Numbered from the stretch's first letter, positions 1 through 8,572 are shown. The stretch: 38,716 nt of DNA from an uncultured Oscillospiraceae bacterium (GCA_947522735.1 CANNTZ010000017.1:1-38716); one strand, 5' to 3'. The notes: generated by a model not told the origin, from the sequence alone. Numbers and translations: made by a program.

Positions 1-608
1 GTCGGCGCAAAATAGCCTATCACCTGATATCCCCATGACTCGTCGAGCGGATATTCCGACACCGGAAGCAGCTCGACATGGGTATAGCCCATATCGCGCA
101 GGTACGGCACGAGGTCGTCCGCCAGCGCGCGGTAGGAAAAGCAGTTGCCGTCCTTATAGCGCCGCCACGAGCCCGCGTGCAGCTCATAGATGTTTATCGC
201 GGAATCGAGCATGCTGCGTTCCCGCTTGCTCTCGCGATAGCGCGCGTCGCGCCATTCGTAGCCGTCCAGCTCGTATATCTTGGACGCGGTGTCCGGGCGT
301 GTGCACATGTGAAACCCGTAGGGATCGCTTTTGTACACGAAGCTGCCGTCGCGTCTCTCTATGTAATATTTGTATTCGTCCAGCGGCCTTGCCTGCGGGA
401 CGATTTGCTCCCATACGGCGCCGTTTTTCGTCATCGGCTCCGCCGACGTGTCCCACCCGTTGAAGCGTCCGACCACCCGCACGCTCCGCGCGTTCGGCGC
501 AAACACTCGGAACACAAAGCCCTCTCCGTCGCGGTGACAGCCGAAGTATTCGTAGGCGCGTCCGGAAACGCCGTCGTAATATTCTCTCAGAATCCCTGCT
601 TTATCCAT
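1..608 (-). CDS. glgB: 1,4-alpha-glucan branching enzyme, N-terminal part (runs off window)
   Basis: Reading the minus strand from an ATG at 608, the frame stays open to the window edge. It gives about 202 residues of a glycogen branching enzyme, which moves alpha-1,4 chains into alpha-1,6 branches in the cytoplasm. The N-terminal CBM48-type beta-sandwich is visible (residues about 20-110, with FRVFAPNARSVRVVGRFNGW and DPYGFH). It is followed by the start of the GH13 barrel: INIYELHAGSW, then YTHVELLPVSEYPLDESWGYQ. These are classic GlgB landmarks, with the first GH13 strand motif complete. The catalytic residues lie outside the window. A GAGGG motif sits just upstream of the ATG, and a consensus promoter lies about 60 bases further up. 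An isoamylase-type debranching enzyme shares the CBM48 domain, but the EYPLDESWGYQ motif favours branching enzyme. Confidence 0.9.
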   Translation of the reverse strand, partial: MDKAGILREYYDGVSGRAYEYFGCHRDGEGFVFRVFAPNARSVRVVGRFNGWDTSAEPMTKNGAVWEQIVPQARPLDEYKYYIERRDGSFVYKSDPYGFHMCTRPDTASKIYELDGYEWRDARYRESKRERSMLDSAINIYELHAGSWRRYKDGNCFSYRALADDLVPYLRDMGYTHVELLPVSEYPLDESWGYQVIGYFAP

Positions 609-665
609 CCCTCAGCCCTTTTTCGCCAAAGATTTTTGACGGCTCCCGTCTTTTTCTTGTATATC

Positions 666-694
666 ATTATACCACTACTTATCCCATATGTCAA
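666..694 (-). promoter_or_regulatory. Predicted sigma-A promoter of glgB
   Basis: On the minus strand TTGACA (694-689) and TATAAT (671-666) are separated by exactly 17 bases, a full consensus match. Transcription would start near 659, giving a leader of about 50 bases before the glgB start at 608. The rest of the 609-945 gap is AT-rich, with a hairpin at 892-933; I see no gene in it. Confidence 0.75.
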
Positions 695-891
695 ATATTT
701 CCCATTGAAAATCTCCGATTTTTAATCATGTTTCAACAATTATAGTTCACTACACAAATTAAAACCAGCATTTTTGAATACATTGACATATCTTATTGCC
801 TCATTGACCGAAAAAGCGTATCTCCGATTTTCACGCCTCTCACAGTGTCCGCAGGTATTTATATGTGCGCGCCGCGCCGAAAATGCGGACA

Positions 892-933
892 GACGCCCGG
901 ATCAGAGCCTCTGCGGCTTCTGCTCCGGGCGTC
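892..933 (-). terminator. Hairpin downstream of the CBM9-like gene
   Basis: GACGCCCGGA (892-901) pairs perfectly with TCCGGGCGTC (924-933), with partial further pairing inside. It lies 13 bases beyond the stop of the minus-strand gene ending at 946. The following minus-strand sequence has only a short T run (CATTTTC), so it is a weak intrinsic terminator or a 3'-end stabilising hairpin. Confidence 0.45.
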
Positions 934-945
934 TTGCGGTGCGGT

Positions 946-1584
946 CTATTCAAGCACGAGCTCTCCGAACCAGTCCGGGCAGTGATAGTCCGGTTCGGGC
1001 AGCCCGACGCCGCTCCAGCAGCAGTAGTGCGGATGAACGGTTTCGTCGCCGCACTTGTAAAAGTTGCCGCGCAGCACGCGGCCGGAGGAATAATCCCCCC
1101 TGCCAAAGACAGCGTCGAGATAGTCGAAGGTGAGGTTTGCGCGGACAAACCAGCGCTGCGGCGCTGCGGTGCATTCAAGCTTTCCGGATTGCGTCCACCC
1201 GCGAACCTCCGGGCGCTCCCTCGGAAAATACCGGTCGTATCTGCCCTCGCCCACGCCGCAGTGATAGACGCCCCTCGGATTCATTTCGAGGTTGATGTAT
1301 TTCATCGAGATCTCGGGACGCGGCGCAAAGAAAAATTCCACGCAACTGTCGGCGCAGACCAGACCGTTATATTCCGTCACCTCTGCGCGGATGAAGCTCT
1401 CCTCCGTCGAGAACAGCAGGTGAAAGCCCTTCTCGCTCATCACAAGCCTTGCCTCGCAAGCCGGCTGGTATCCGTATTCCTTCCACGGACGCTCGTCCAG
1501 CCTTGCCGGCTCGACATTCTCCCAAAAGCCCTCTTTCTCGATTTCCCCAGAGGGAAATTTGCGAATCGTATAAATTTTTTTCAT
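946..1584 (-). CDS. Carbohydrate-binding family 9-like protein
   Basis: This is a 212-residue protein starting MKKIYTIRKFP. The ATG at 1584 is preceded by AAAGGGG at good spacing; an in-frame start 26 codons further up has no such site. It resembles CBM9-like (DOMON-type beta-sandwich) proteins. Visible are an N-terminal strand pair with WKEYGYQP, a central segment of the 'FSTEE..IRA..TEYNGLVCADSCVEFFF' type, then 'YINLEMNPRG' and a C-terminal 'PHYCCWSGVGLPEPDYHCPDWFGEL' region. CBM9 domains usually bind sugars at chain ends. There is no signal peptide, so the protein is probably cytoplasmic and its ligand is unknown. It stands between glgB and the divergent amidohydrolase pair. Confidence 0.7.
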   Translation of the reverse strand: MKKIYTIRKFPSGEIEKEGFWENVEPARLDERPWKEYGYQPACEARLVMSEKGFHLLFSTEESFIRAEVTEYNGLVCADSCVEFFFAPRPEISMKYINLEMNPRGVYHCGVGEGRYDRYFPRERPEVRGWTQSGKLECTAAPQRWFVRANLTFDYLDAVFGRGDYSSGRVLRGNFYKCGDETVHPHYCCWSGVGLPEPDYHCPDWFGELVLE

Positions 1585-1732
1585 GAAAATGCCCCTTTGC
1601 CACTTGTATTCAATATATATAAGTTGTATAATAAATAATATCTGACAGCGAACCGCCGCCATAGCTGTATTATATCACATCGCTGCGGCGTTGTCAGCAA
1701 AAACTCACAATTTTAAAAGAAGGACTGATGGC

Positions 1733-2500
1733 ATGAAGGTTTTAGATTGCAACATTTTCTATGGCGCAACTCCGAACGGCAAGCCGTATAAGAACTGCGA
1801 CACCTTTGCGGAGCTTTGCTCCACCATGCGGACCTGCGGCATCGACGGCGGCCTCATCCGCTGCGGCTATTCCAGCACCGTCGGCGTAGTATACGGCAAC
1901 AACATGGTCGCCGCCGATATTGCCGGCGCCCAAGCCAGCGGCCTCGACATGTGGGGCGTTTGGGCTATCCTGCCACCGCACACGGGCGAGATACCCTCTC
2001 CGGACGAGCTGCCCGGCGAGATGGCAAAGCACAAAATTGCCGCGCTCTATATCGACCCGGCCTCCCACCGCTACGTTCCGAACCGCATTTCCATCGGCGC
2101 TTACCTCAAGATGGCCGAGGAGCGCAGGATCCCCGTCATCCTCAACACCTATTACGGCGTTTCGATGGAGCAGATCGCGAGCATTATGGAAATGTATCCG
2201 AGGCTGACCGCACTCGTCGGCGACACCTACTGCTGGCCAAACGCGCGCCGCCTCTATCCTCTTGCGTATTCCTTCGAGAACCTCTACCTCGACCTCAGCT
2301 ACGTCATGGACGACCAGGGCCTTGAGGACATGACAAAGCATTTTGGCGCGGAGCGTCTCGTTTTCGGCACCGCCTTCCCGGAGCGCTACACCGGCTCGAT
2401 GATGGCGATGATACGCGCCGCCGAGATAAGCGATGCGGATCGCGCAAAAATTTTCGGCGGAAACCTTGAAAGGATAATCGGACAGGAGGTTTTGAAATGA
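1733..2500 (+). CDS. Amidohydrolase-2-fold protein lacking the metal ligands (probable pseudoenzyme)
   Basis: A 255-residue TIM-barrel protein of the amidohydrolase-related (amidohydrolase 2) type. The ATG at 1733 has an AAGGAC site; a TTG at 1691 is a less likely start. Aligned by eye with the next gene, every expected metal or catalytic position is changed. The HxH motif (DFHAH in the neighbour) reads DCNIFYG. The barrel histidine of IHTWGG is replaced in LNTYYG. The GH of AGHTFFG becomes VGDTY. The last-strand Asp of FGTDLPW becomes FGTAFPE. The fold is kept, so a structural or regulatory partner role is plausible. Its stop overlaps the start of the following gene by four bases (ATGA), which suggests paired expression. 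The substrate is unknown. Confidence 0.75.
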   Translation: MKVLDCNIFYGATPNGKPYKNCDTFAELCSTMRTCGIDGGLIRCGYSSTVGVVYGNNMVAADIAGAQASGLDMWGVWAILPPHTGEIPSPDELPGEMAKHKIAALYIDPASHRYVPNRISIGAYLKMAEERRIPVILNTYYGVSMEQIASIMEMYPRLTALVGDTYCWPNARRLYPLAYSFENLYLDLSYVMDDQGLEDMTKHFGAERLVFGTAFPERYTGSMMAMIRAAEISDADRAKIFGGNLERIIGQEVLK

Positions 2501-3318
2501 TAAACTCTAACAGCAAGCTCGCAAAGCAGTTTTGGGAGACCGGCAAGCTGCCCTGCCCGATCCTCGACTTCCACGCCCACATGGACGAGCACCCCGCCAT
2601 CTACTTCCCCGCGCCCTCCGCGGAGGACATGATGCGCTCGATGAACAACTTCGGCATCCGCTGGCTGTTTTTCTGCAACCATCTCGCGCTTGACGACCCG
2701 ATGTACGGCGAACACTTCAACCGCGACAACGTCGCCAAATATCCCGACCGCCTGCGCGCCTACCACATCATCCTCCCCCGCCACCTCGACTGCGACGGCA
2801 TAATCAGGGATCTCGAGGAGCACGGCGACAAGTATATCGGCTGCAAGATACTCGGCGACTACAGCAGCTTCCCCATCGACGACCCCTCCATCTTTCCCGT
2901 TTACAAATATCTCAACGACCACAAGCTGCTCCTGCTCATCCACACCTGGGGCGGCAGCCCTTATAACGGCGCGCAGAATGTCGCGAACATTGCGAAGAGC
3001 TTTCCCGACATCACCATCGTCGCCGGGCACACCTTCTTTGGCCGCCAGAAGGAGGGCGTCAAGCTGTGCCTCCAGTATCCGAACGTCTACTTTGAGCTGA
3101 CCGCGGTACCCATCATGCGCGGCTGTCTTGAGGACATCGTCGAGACCGCAGGCGGCAGCGAGCGCATACTTTTCGGCACCGACCTGCCGTGGTTCTCCAC
3201 GATGCACGGCGCTGGCATGGTTCTCTCCGCCGACATCACCGACGAGGATCGCCTAAACATCTTCTACCGCAACGGCGACAGGATTCTCTCCCGTTTCCCG
3301 TGGTATACGCTGGATTGA
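2497..3318 (+). CDS. Amidohydrolase family 2 metal-dependent hydrolase
   Basis: A 273-residue TIM-barrel hydrolase. The full set of ligands is present: the HxH pair in DFHAHMDE near residue 26, a histidine in the IHTWGG strand, a histidine in AGHTFFG, and the aspartate in FGTDLPW near the end. Proteins of this family perform hydrolysis or decarboxylation (the ACMSD/LigW group) on small substrates. Nothing here fixes the substrate. It follows the degenerate homologue with an ATGA overlap, so the two are probably translated together and may form a mixed dimer. A strong terminator follows at 3339. Confidence 0.8.
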   Translation: MINSNSKLAKQFWETGKLPCPILDFHAHMDEHPAIYFPAPSAEDMMRSMNNFGIRWLFFCNHLALDDPMYGEHFNRDNVAKYPDRLRAYHIILPRHLDCDGIIRDLEEHGDKYIGCKILGDYSSFPIDDPSIFPVYKYLNDHKLLLLIHTWGGSPYNGAQNVANIAKSFPDITIVAGHTFFGRQKEGVKLCLQYPNVYFELTAVPIMRGCLEDIVETAGGSERILFGTDLPWFSTMHGAGMVLSADITDEDRLNIFYRNGDRILSRFPWYTLD

Positions 3319-3338
3319 ATTTATCTCCGTTAAACGGC

Positions 3339-3372
3339 AAGCTCCCGGAGTTTTAGTCTCCGGGAGCTTTTT
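3339..3372 (+). terminator. Intrinsic terminator after the amidohydrolase pair
   Basis: AAGCTCCCGGAG (3339-3350) pairs perfectly with CTCCGGGAGCTT (3358-3369), with a 7-base loop and a T run to 3372. It lies 20 bases past the amidohydrolase stop. Confidence 0.9.
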
Positions 3373-3390
3373 CGCCGTCATTTTCAGCAC

Positions 3391-3924
3391 TCAGCGGCGC
3401 AGCTCGTCCCATATCGCTATCTCGCCGCGCGCAAGCGTCTTTTTCAGGTCGATGACCCGTTGGTTGCGCGAGCCGCGGAATTGCAGCGAGATGTCCTTCT
3501 GCTCCGCCTCAAAGCGGCCGTCAACCAGTATGTCGATGCAGCCGAGCATATCGTCCGTCACCTCGCAGCGCGGATAGGAGCCGTCGCGCAGCAGCTCGTC
3601 GTCCAGCCGGAAGCCGGTGAAGCACCAGACATTCCTGTCGGGATAGCGCTCGCGCACCCGGCGCAGAAAGGGGAGCAGGTCGCGCTGGTTCGCGGGCTCG
3701 AACGGCTCTCCGCCAAGCAGCGTCAGCCCGTTCACAAACGGCTTGTCCAGCTCCGCGAATATCTCGCGCTCCGTCTCCGCAGTGAAGGGCCTCCCGTAGC
3801 AAAAATCCCATGTCTGCGGCTGGAAGCAGTCCCTACAGTGGTTGGTGCAGCCCGAGACGAACAGCGTCACCCGCACGCCCGCGCCGTTTGCGATATCGCA
3901 TTTTTTTATCTCGCCGTAAAACAT
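3391..3924 (-). CDS. nrdG: Anaerobic ribonucleotide reductase activating protein
   Basis: A 177-residue radical SAM activase that puts the glycyl radical on NrdD. The start MFYGEIKKCDIANGAGVRVTLFVSGC is typical of NrdG. The [4Fe-4S] cluster motif CX3CX2C is at Cys26, Cys30 and Cys33 (CTNHCRDC). The SAM-binding GGEP follows (TLLGGEPFEP), and the family motif 'PDRNVWCFTGF' is present. The length is usual for the family. It lies 84 bases downstream of nrdD on the same strand and is probably co-transcribed from the NrdR-controlled promoter. The gene converges on the amidohydrolase operon. Confidence 0.95.
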   Translation of the reverse strand: MFYGEIKKCDIANGAGVRVTLFVSGCTNHCRDCFQPQTWDFCYGRPFTAETEREIFAELDKPFVNGLTLLGGEPFEPANQRDLLPFLRRVRERYPDRNVWCFTGFRLDDELLRDGSYPRCEVTDDMLGCIDILVDGRFEAEQKDISLQFRGSRNQRVIDLKKTLARGEIAIWDELRR

Positions 3925-4008
3925 ACTTCACATTCCCCGTCAGCGTCCGGCGGGAGCCTTGTCCTGACAAAGCCCCCGCCGATACGATAATTCACGCAAA
4001 TATTATCC

Positions 4009-6183
4009 TCACAGATGCAGCACGCGATCCTTTATCTCCTGCGTGCGTCCCTGATTCCAGAACTGCGTTCCGATATAACCGCAGGTGCGGCGCGCCACAT
4101 TCATTTTGTCCTGATCGGTGTTGCCGCACTGCGGGCACCTCCAAACCAGCTTGCCGTCCTCCTCGACGATGGATATCTCGCCGTCCCAGCCGCACTCCTG
4201 GCAGTAGTCGGACTTGGTGTTCAGCTCGGCGTATATGATGTGATCGTAGATGAACTTCATGACCTCCAGCACCGCGTCGAGGTTGTTCTGCATATCCGGC
4301 ACCTCGACGTAGCTTATCGCGCCGCCGGGTGAAAGATGCTGGAACTGAGCCTCAAATTCAAGCTTGGTGAATGCGTCGATCGGCTCGGTGACGTGGACGT
4401 GATAGGAGTTGGTGATATAGCCCTTGTCGGTGATGCCCTCGATGACGCCAAAGCGCTTTTGGAGGCACTTTGCAAACTTGTAGGTAGTGGATTCGAGCGG
4501 CGTGCCGTATAGGCTGAAATCTATGTTGTGCTGCTTCTTCCACCTTGCGCAGGCGGCGTTGAGGTATTTCATTATGTCAAGCGCAAACGGCGTTGCGGAC
4601 GGCTCGGTGTGGGATTTGCCGGTCATATATTTGACGCACTCGTAAAGTCCGGCGTAGCCCAGCGAGATGGTGGAGTATCCGCCGTAGAGCAGCCTGTCGA
4701 TGGGCTCGCCCTTTTTCAGGCGGGAGCAGGCGCCGTACTGCCAGAGTATCGGAGCCGCGTCGGAGAGGGTGCCCTTCAGACGCTCGTGGCGGCACATCAG
4801 CGCGCGGTGGCACAGCTCGAGACGCTCGTCGAATATCTTCCAGAATTTTTCGATGTTGCCGTGCGACGACAACGCGATATCCGGCAGATTGAGCGTCACG
4901 ACGCCCTGATTGAAGCGTCCGTAATACTTCGGTCTGCCGTTTTCATCGACATACGGCGTCAGAAAGCTGCGGCAGCCCATGCAGGGATAGCAGTGCCCCT
5001 CACCGTTTTTGTCTATCTTCAGCTCGAGCATTTTCTTCTCGCTGATGTAATCCGGAACCATCCGCTTGGCGGTGCACTTCGCGGCAAGCCTGGTGAGATA
5101 CCAGTATCTGGAGTCCTCATGGATGTTGTCCTCCTCAAGGACATAGATGAGCTTCGGGAACGCCGGAGTGACCCAGACGCCCGCCTCGTTTTTGACGCCC
5201 TGATAGCGCTGGAGCAGCGTCTCCTCGATGATGAGCGCAAGGTCGCTGCGCTCCTGCTCGTCCTTGGCCTCGCCGAGATACATGAACACGGTGACGAACG
5301 GCGCCTGACCGTTGGTGGTCAGCAGCGTCACCACCTGATACTGTATCGTCTGTACGCCCTTGCGTATCTCCTCGCGCAGCCGCTTTTCGGTTATATCCGA
5401 AATCTGCGCTTCGTCCGGCGTGATGCCGATGGCATACAGCTCCTCCGCTACGGTCTTGCGTATCTTCTCGCGGCTGACCTGTACGAAGGGCGCAAGGTGG
5501 GTCAGGGAGATGGACTGGCCGCCATACTGGTTGGAGGCTACCTGCGCGATAATCTGCGTCGCGATGTTGCAGGCGGTGGAGAAGCTGTGCGGGCGCTCGA
5601 TGAGCGTCCCTGTGATGACGGTGCCGTTTTGCAGCATGTCCTCAAGGTTGACGAGGTCGCAGTTGTGCATGTGCTGCGCGAAATAATCGGCGTCGTGGAA
5701 GTGGATGATTCCCTCGTTGTGCGCCTCCACAATGTCCCTGGGCAGCAGCAGGCGGTTGGTGATATCGCGCGATACCTCGCCCGCCATATAGTCGCGCTGG
5801 GTGGAATTGACGACGGGATTCTTGTTGGAATTTTCCTGCTTGGCCTCCTCGTTGTTGCACTCGATGAGTGCAAGTATCTTGTCGTCGGTGGTGTTTGATC
5901 TGCGGACGAGCGAGCGGGTGTAGCGATAGGTGATATAGTGCTTTGCGACCTCGAACGCGCCGTGAGCCATGATCTGGTGCTCCACCATATCCTGTATCTC
6001 CTCGACGGTGGGCGCACGGTTCATCTTCTGGCATTGCAGCTCGACCGATTCGGCGATGCGTTGTATCTGCACCGGCGTCATGCGGTCCGGCTCCTCGACG
6101 GAGTCGTTGGCTTTGGTTATGGCGATGATTATCTTTGTTATATCAAAGACAACCTCCGAGCCGTTGCGTTTGATGATCTTCAA
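4009..6183 (-). CDS. nrdD: Anaerobic (class III) ribonucleoside-triphosphate reductase
   Basis: A 724-residue oxygen-sensitive enzyme that makes deoxyribonucleotides. I chose a TTG start at 6183: an AAGGAGG site sits nine bases upstream and the protein then begins MKIIKRNGSEVVFD, the usual ATP-cone start. An ATG at 6252 would add 23 unrelated residues. The ATP-cone regulatory domain covers about residues 1-95. The large barrel domain includes the HCYPCMGCRSFLTPY segment. A zinc site is formed by CQECG and CPQCG near the C-terminus. The glycyl radical loop RRTCGYIG places the radical on Gly702, 22 residues from the end. nrdG follows on the same strand. Confidence 0.96.
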   Translation of the reverse strand: MKIIKRNGSEVVFDITKIIIAITKANDSVEEPDRMTPVQIQRIAESVELQCQKMNRAPTVEEIQDMVEHQIMAHGAFEVAKHYITYRYTRSLVRRSNTTDDKILALIECNNEEAKQENSNKNPVVNSTQRDYMAGEVSRDITNRLLLPRDIVEAHNEGIIHFHDADYFAQHMHNCDLVNLEDMLQNGTVITGTLIERPHSFSTACNIATQIIAQVASNQYGGQSISLTHLAPFVQVSREKIRKTVAEELYAIGITPDEAQISDITEKRLREEIRKGVQTIQYQVVTLLTTNGQAPFVTVFMYLGEAKDEQERSDLALIIEETLLQRYQGVKNEAGVWVTPAFPKLIYVLEEDNIHEDSRYWYLTRLAAKCTAKRMVPDYISEKKMLELKIDKNGEGHCYPCMGCRSFLTPYVDENGRPKYYGRFNQGVVTLNLPDIALSSHGNIEKFWKIFDERLELCHRALMCRHERLKGTLSDAAPILWQYGACSRLKKGEPIDRLLYGGYSTISLGYAGLYECVKYMTGKSHTEPSATPFALDIMKYLNAACARWKKQHNIDFSLYGTPLESTTYKFAKCLQKRFGVIEGITDKGYITNSYHVHVTEPIDAFTKLEFEAQFQHLSPGGAISYVEVPDMQNNLDAVLEVMKFIYDHIIYAELNTKSDYCQECGWDGEISIVEEDGKLVWRCPQCGNTDQDKMNVARRTCGYIGTQFWNQGRTQEIKDRVLHL

Positions 6184-6269
6184 AAACGTCAGCCTCCTTG
6201 TGTTGCAGTCGTTGTGGTCAAAGGGACTATGAACGGGTACATATAGTCTCAAAAAAACAGTGCACTAAT

Positions 6270-6298
6270 ATAATATACTATATATTGAGTTTTTGCAA
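6270..6298 (-). promoter_or_regulatory. Predicted nrdD promoter
   Basis: On the minus strand TTGCAA (6298-6293) and TATTAT (6275-6270) are separated by 17 bases. The first NrdR box fills the spacer, so repressor binding would block polymerase. The start of transcription would be near 6263, about 80 bases before the TTG start. Confidence 0.55.
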
Positions 6299-6322
6299 GC
6301 GCAAAACCACAAAATATAGTTT
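6275..6322 (-). promoter_or_regulatory. Tandem NrdR boxes upstream of nrdD
   Basis: Read on the plus strand, ATACTATATATTGAGT (6275-6290) matches the NrdR consensus ACACWATATWTWGTGT at 14 of 16 positions. CCACAAAATATAGTTT (6307-6322) matches at 13 of 16. The two boxes start 32 bases apart, about three helical turns, as in known NrdR operators. NrdR is the ATP/dATP-sensing repressor of ribonucleotide reductase operons; its gene is not in the window. Confidence 0.8.
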
Positions 6323-6438
6323 AACGAGCATAAAAAGGAATCTGAAATTTTTGGATAAGCTACACAAATGACGCAAATTGCAATAGCTGAAACCGCTATC
6401 TTTACGCATTTTTTTGCAGGAGAAAATCTGTCTGCAGC

Positions 6439-6474
6439 AAAAAAGCGGCGGAGGATAACGAGCACCTCTGCCGC
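6439..6474 (-). terminator. Intrinsic terminator of the pot operon
   Basis: On the minus strand GCGGCAGAGG and CCTCCGCCGC (plus-strand arms 6465-6474 and 6445-6454) pair with one A-C mismatch and are followed by six T. It lies about 65 bases after the potD stop and upstream of the nrdD promoter. Confidence 0.8.
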
Positions 6475-6539
6475 CCTTCGTGCCCTCCGGCCGGTTCCGG
6501 CGGGCTTTGTTTGTTAAGTTTCGCCAACAGACCTGTCGG

Positions 6540-7772
6540 TCAATATATCTTCCGCTTATTGCGCAGCTTGCGGTAGACGTTGATGCCTATCGCAGTGAGC
6601 AGCATCAGCACCAGTATCACCGGCACTATCCACGGATTGGTGTTGGTGTTCTCGCTCTTGACCTCCGTCCAGAGCATGTCGAGCAGCTTGTTGGTCTCCG
6701 TGGGCAGGCTGAGGAACGCCTCCGCCTTTTCCAGCACCTTCTGGGGCGGATAGGCTATCTCGTTGCCGGAAATCTCCGGGTCAAGCTCCTTCAGCGCCTC
6801 CATATGCGGCGTGGAATAGCCGATGAACTCGCAGGTGGCCACTGCAACCTCCGTCTCGCACATGAAGTTGATGTACATTTCGGCAAGCTCCTTGTTTTTG
6901 GCCGCCGCCGGTATGCACATTGCGTCCACAAACAGGTTTGTCCCCTCCTCCGGCACTGCATAGCCGAGGTTGGGATTATCTGCGAGCATCGTCACCGCGT
7001 CGCCGGCGTAGTACGGCGCTATCACGGCCTCCTCGCCCAGCATCTTGTCGAATATCTCGTCCATGACGTAGCCCTGTATCAGCGGCTTCTGCTTTTTCAG
7101 CTCGTCGGCGGCCTGACGCAGCTCGTCCTCGTCGGTCGTATTATAGGAATAGCCCAGCCGCTTGAGCGAGATTGCGAACGCATCGCGCGAGTTGTCGAAC
7201 ATCAGCATTTCGCCGAGATAACGCGCGTCCCAGAAGATGTCCCAGCTCGTAACATCGTTCGCGTCCACCATGTTTTTGTTATAGATTATGCCGACGGTTC
7301 CCCACGTGTACGGCACCGAATACTCGTTGTCCGGATCGTAGACCATGGAGGTGTAGTTAGGGTCGATATAGCGATAGTTCGGGACGTTGTCGAAGTTTAT
7401 CTTTTGCAGCAGCCCCTCCGTCCGCATACGGCCGATCATATAGTCTGACGGGATTATTACGTCGTAGCTGACGCTTCCTGCGCGCAGCTTTGCGTAAAGC
7501 TCCTCATTGGAGGCGAAGGTGGAATAGACCACCTTTATGCCTGTCAGCTCCTCAAACGCCTTGTTGATATCCAGCGAATCGTCAGAGCCGTCGGAGATAT
7601 ACTCGCCCCAGTTGTAGACATACACCTTCAGGCCCTGTCCGTAGTACCTCCTGTAGTATTCCTCGTCGTCCACCTCGACCTCGGTGTAAGCGAGAGCGGT
7701 AACGCTCAGCGTTGGCAGCAGCAGCGCCAGCGCCATGACGAACGCGAGCGCGAGCGAAAGAAGCCTTTTCAT
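6540..7772 (-). CDS. potD: Spermidine/putrescine ABC transporter substrate-binding protein
   Basis: A 410-residue polyamine-binding protein. An N-terminal signal sequence (residues about 1-28, hydrophobic ALAFVMALALLLPTL) has no lipobox cysteine. The mature part begins LKVYVYNWGEYIS, the PotD hallmark. It continues with DVIIPSDYMIGRM, a SVPYTWGTVGIIYN segment and AIAPYYAGDA-type sequence, as in the PotD/PotF family. Unlike most Gram-positive homologues it ends in a hydrophobic helix (about residues 381-398, WIVPVILVLMLLTAIGI) followed by a Lys/Arg-rich tail. It therefore appears tethered by its C-terminus rather than by a lipid. The ATG overlaps the potC stop by four bases (ATGA). Confidence 0.93.
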   Translation of the reverse strand: MKRLLSLALAFVMALALLLPTLSVTALAYTEVEVDDEEYYRRYYGQGLKVYVYNWGEYISDGSDDSLDINKAFEELTGIKVVYSTFASNEELYAKLRAGSVSYDVIIPSDYMIGRMRTEGLLQKINFDNVPNYRYIDPNYTSMVYDPDNEYSVPYTWGTVGIIYNKNMVDANDVTSWDIFWDARYLGEMLMFDNSRDAFAISLKRLGYSYNTTDEDELRQAADELKKQKPLIQGYVMDEIFDKMLGEEAVIAPYYAGDAVTMLADNPNLGYAVPEEGTNLFVDAMCIPAAAKNKELAEMYINFMCETEVAVATCEFIGYSTPHMEALKELDPEISGNEIAYPPQKVLEKAEAFLSLPTETNKLLDMLWTEVKSENTNTNPWIVPVILVLMLLTAIGINVYRKLRNKRKIY

Positions 7773-8572
7773 ATCTCACGCTCCTTTCTCGCCGCGTGGA
7801 TGCTGCTCTTTTCCTTGCGGGAATTGTAGATGTTAACGATCAGCAGCACCGTGAGCACCACGATGAAAATTATCGTCGAGAGCGCGTTTATCTCCGGGCT
7901 GACCTTTCTGCGGGTCATCGAGAAGATGGTTATTGACAGCGTCTGCGACGCCGCGCCGGTGTTGAAATAGCTGATGACGAAATCGTCCAGCGAATAGGTG
8001 AACGCCATGAGGAAGCCGGAGATTATTCCCGGCATTATCTCCGGCACGACCACCTTGAAGAATGCCTTGAACGGATTGCAGCCCAGATCCAGCGCCGCCT
8101 CATAGATGAACTTGTCCATCTGCTTGAGCTTTGGCAGAACGTTTAGGATGACATAGGGCAGGTTGAAGGTGATGTGCGCGATGATGAGGGTGGAAAAGCC
8201 GAACTCAAAGCGCAGGAACACGAACAACAGCATCAGCGAAACGCCGGTGACGATCTCCGGGTTGATGATGGGGATGTAGGTGATGTTTATTATCAGAGAG
8301 CGCAGCTTTTTATTGAATTTGTCGATGCCTATCGCTGCGGCGGTGCCGATTATGGTGGCGGCCACGCTTGCGACTATCGCGATTATCAGCGTATTGCGCA
8401 GCGACGAGAGGATCTGCTCGTTCTGGAACAAATCCCTATACCATTTGAGTGTGAAGCCGGTCCAGTAGGAGCGGCTCTTGGACTGGTTGAAGGAATAGGC
8501 GATCAGCACGCCGATGGGCATATACAGAAACGCCATCATCAGCCAGACGTAGGTCTTGGAAAGCCATTTCAC
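7769..8572 (-). CDS. potC: Spermidine/putrescine ABC transporter permease PotC
   Basis: A 267-residue membrane permease with about six transmembrane segments. I chose the GTG at 8572, which overlaps the potB stop (GTGA). The protein then starts MKWLSKTYVWLMMAFLYMPI, as in PotC. A longer frame exists but would run through the end of potB. The EAA loop that docks the ATPase is visible as EAALDLGCNPFKAFFKVVVPEIMPGI around residues 145-170. Downstream, potD overlaps by four bases. Confidence 0.93.
   Translation of the reverse strand: MKWLSKTYVWLMMAFLYMPIGVLIAYSFNQSKSRSYWTGFTLKWYRDLFQNEQILSSLRNTLIIAIVASVAATIIGTAAAIGIDKFNKKLRSLIINITYIPIINPEIVTGVSLMLLFVFLRFEFGFSTLIIAHITFNLPYVILNVLPKLKQMDKFIYEAALDLGCNPFKAFFKVVVPEIMPGIISGFLMAFTYSLDDFVISYFNTGAASQTLSITIFSMTRRKVSPEINALSTIIFIVVLTVLLIVNIYNSRKEKSSIHAARKEREI

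Noticed and set aside
1585..1732. Divergent promoters between the CBM9-like gene and the amidohydrolase pair
   Set aside because: The gap is AT-rich and must hold promoters, but no -35/-10 pair with good spacing stood out on either strand.
6265..6465. A 66-codon minus-strand frame between potD and nrdD
   Set aside because: It covers the nrdD promoter, the NrdR boxes and the pot terminator and has no recognisable product.
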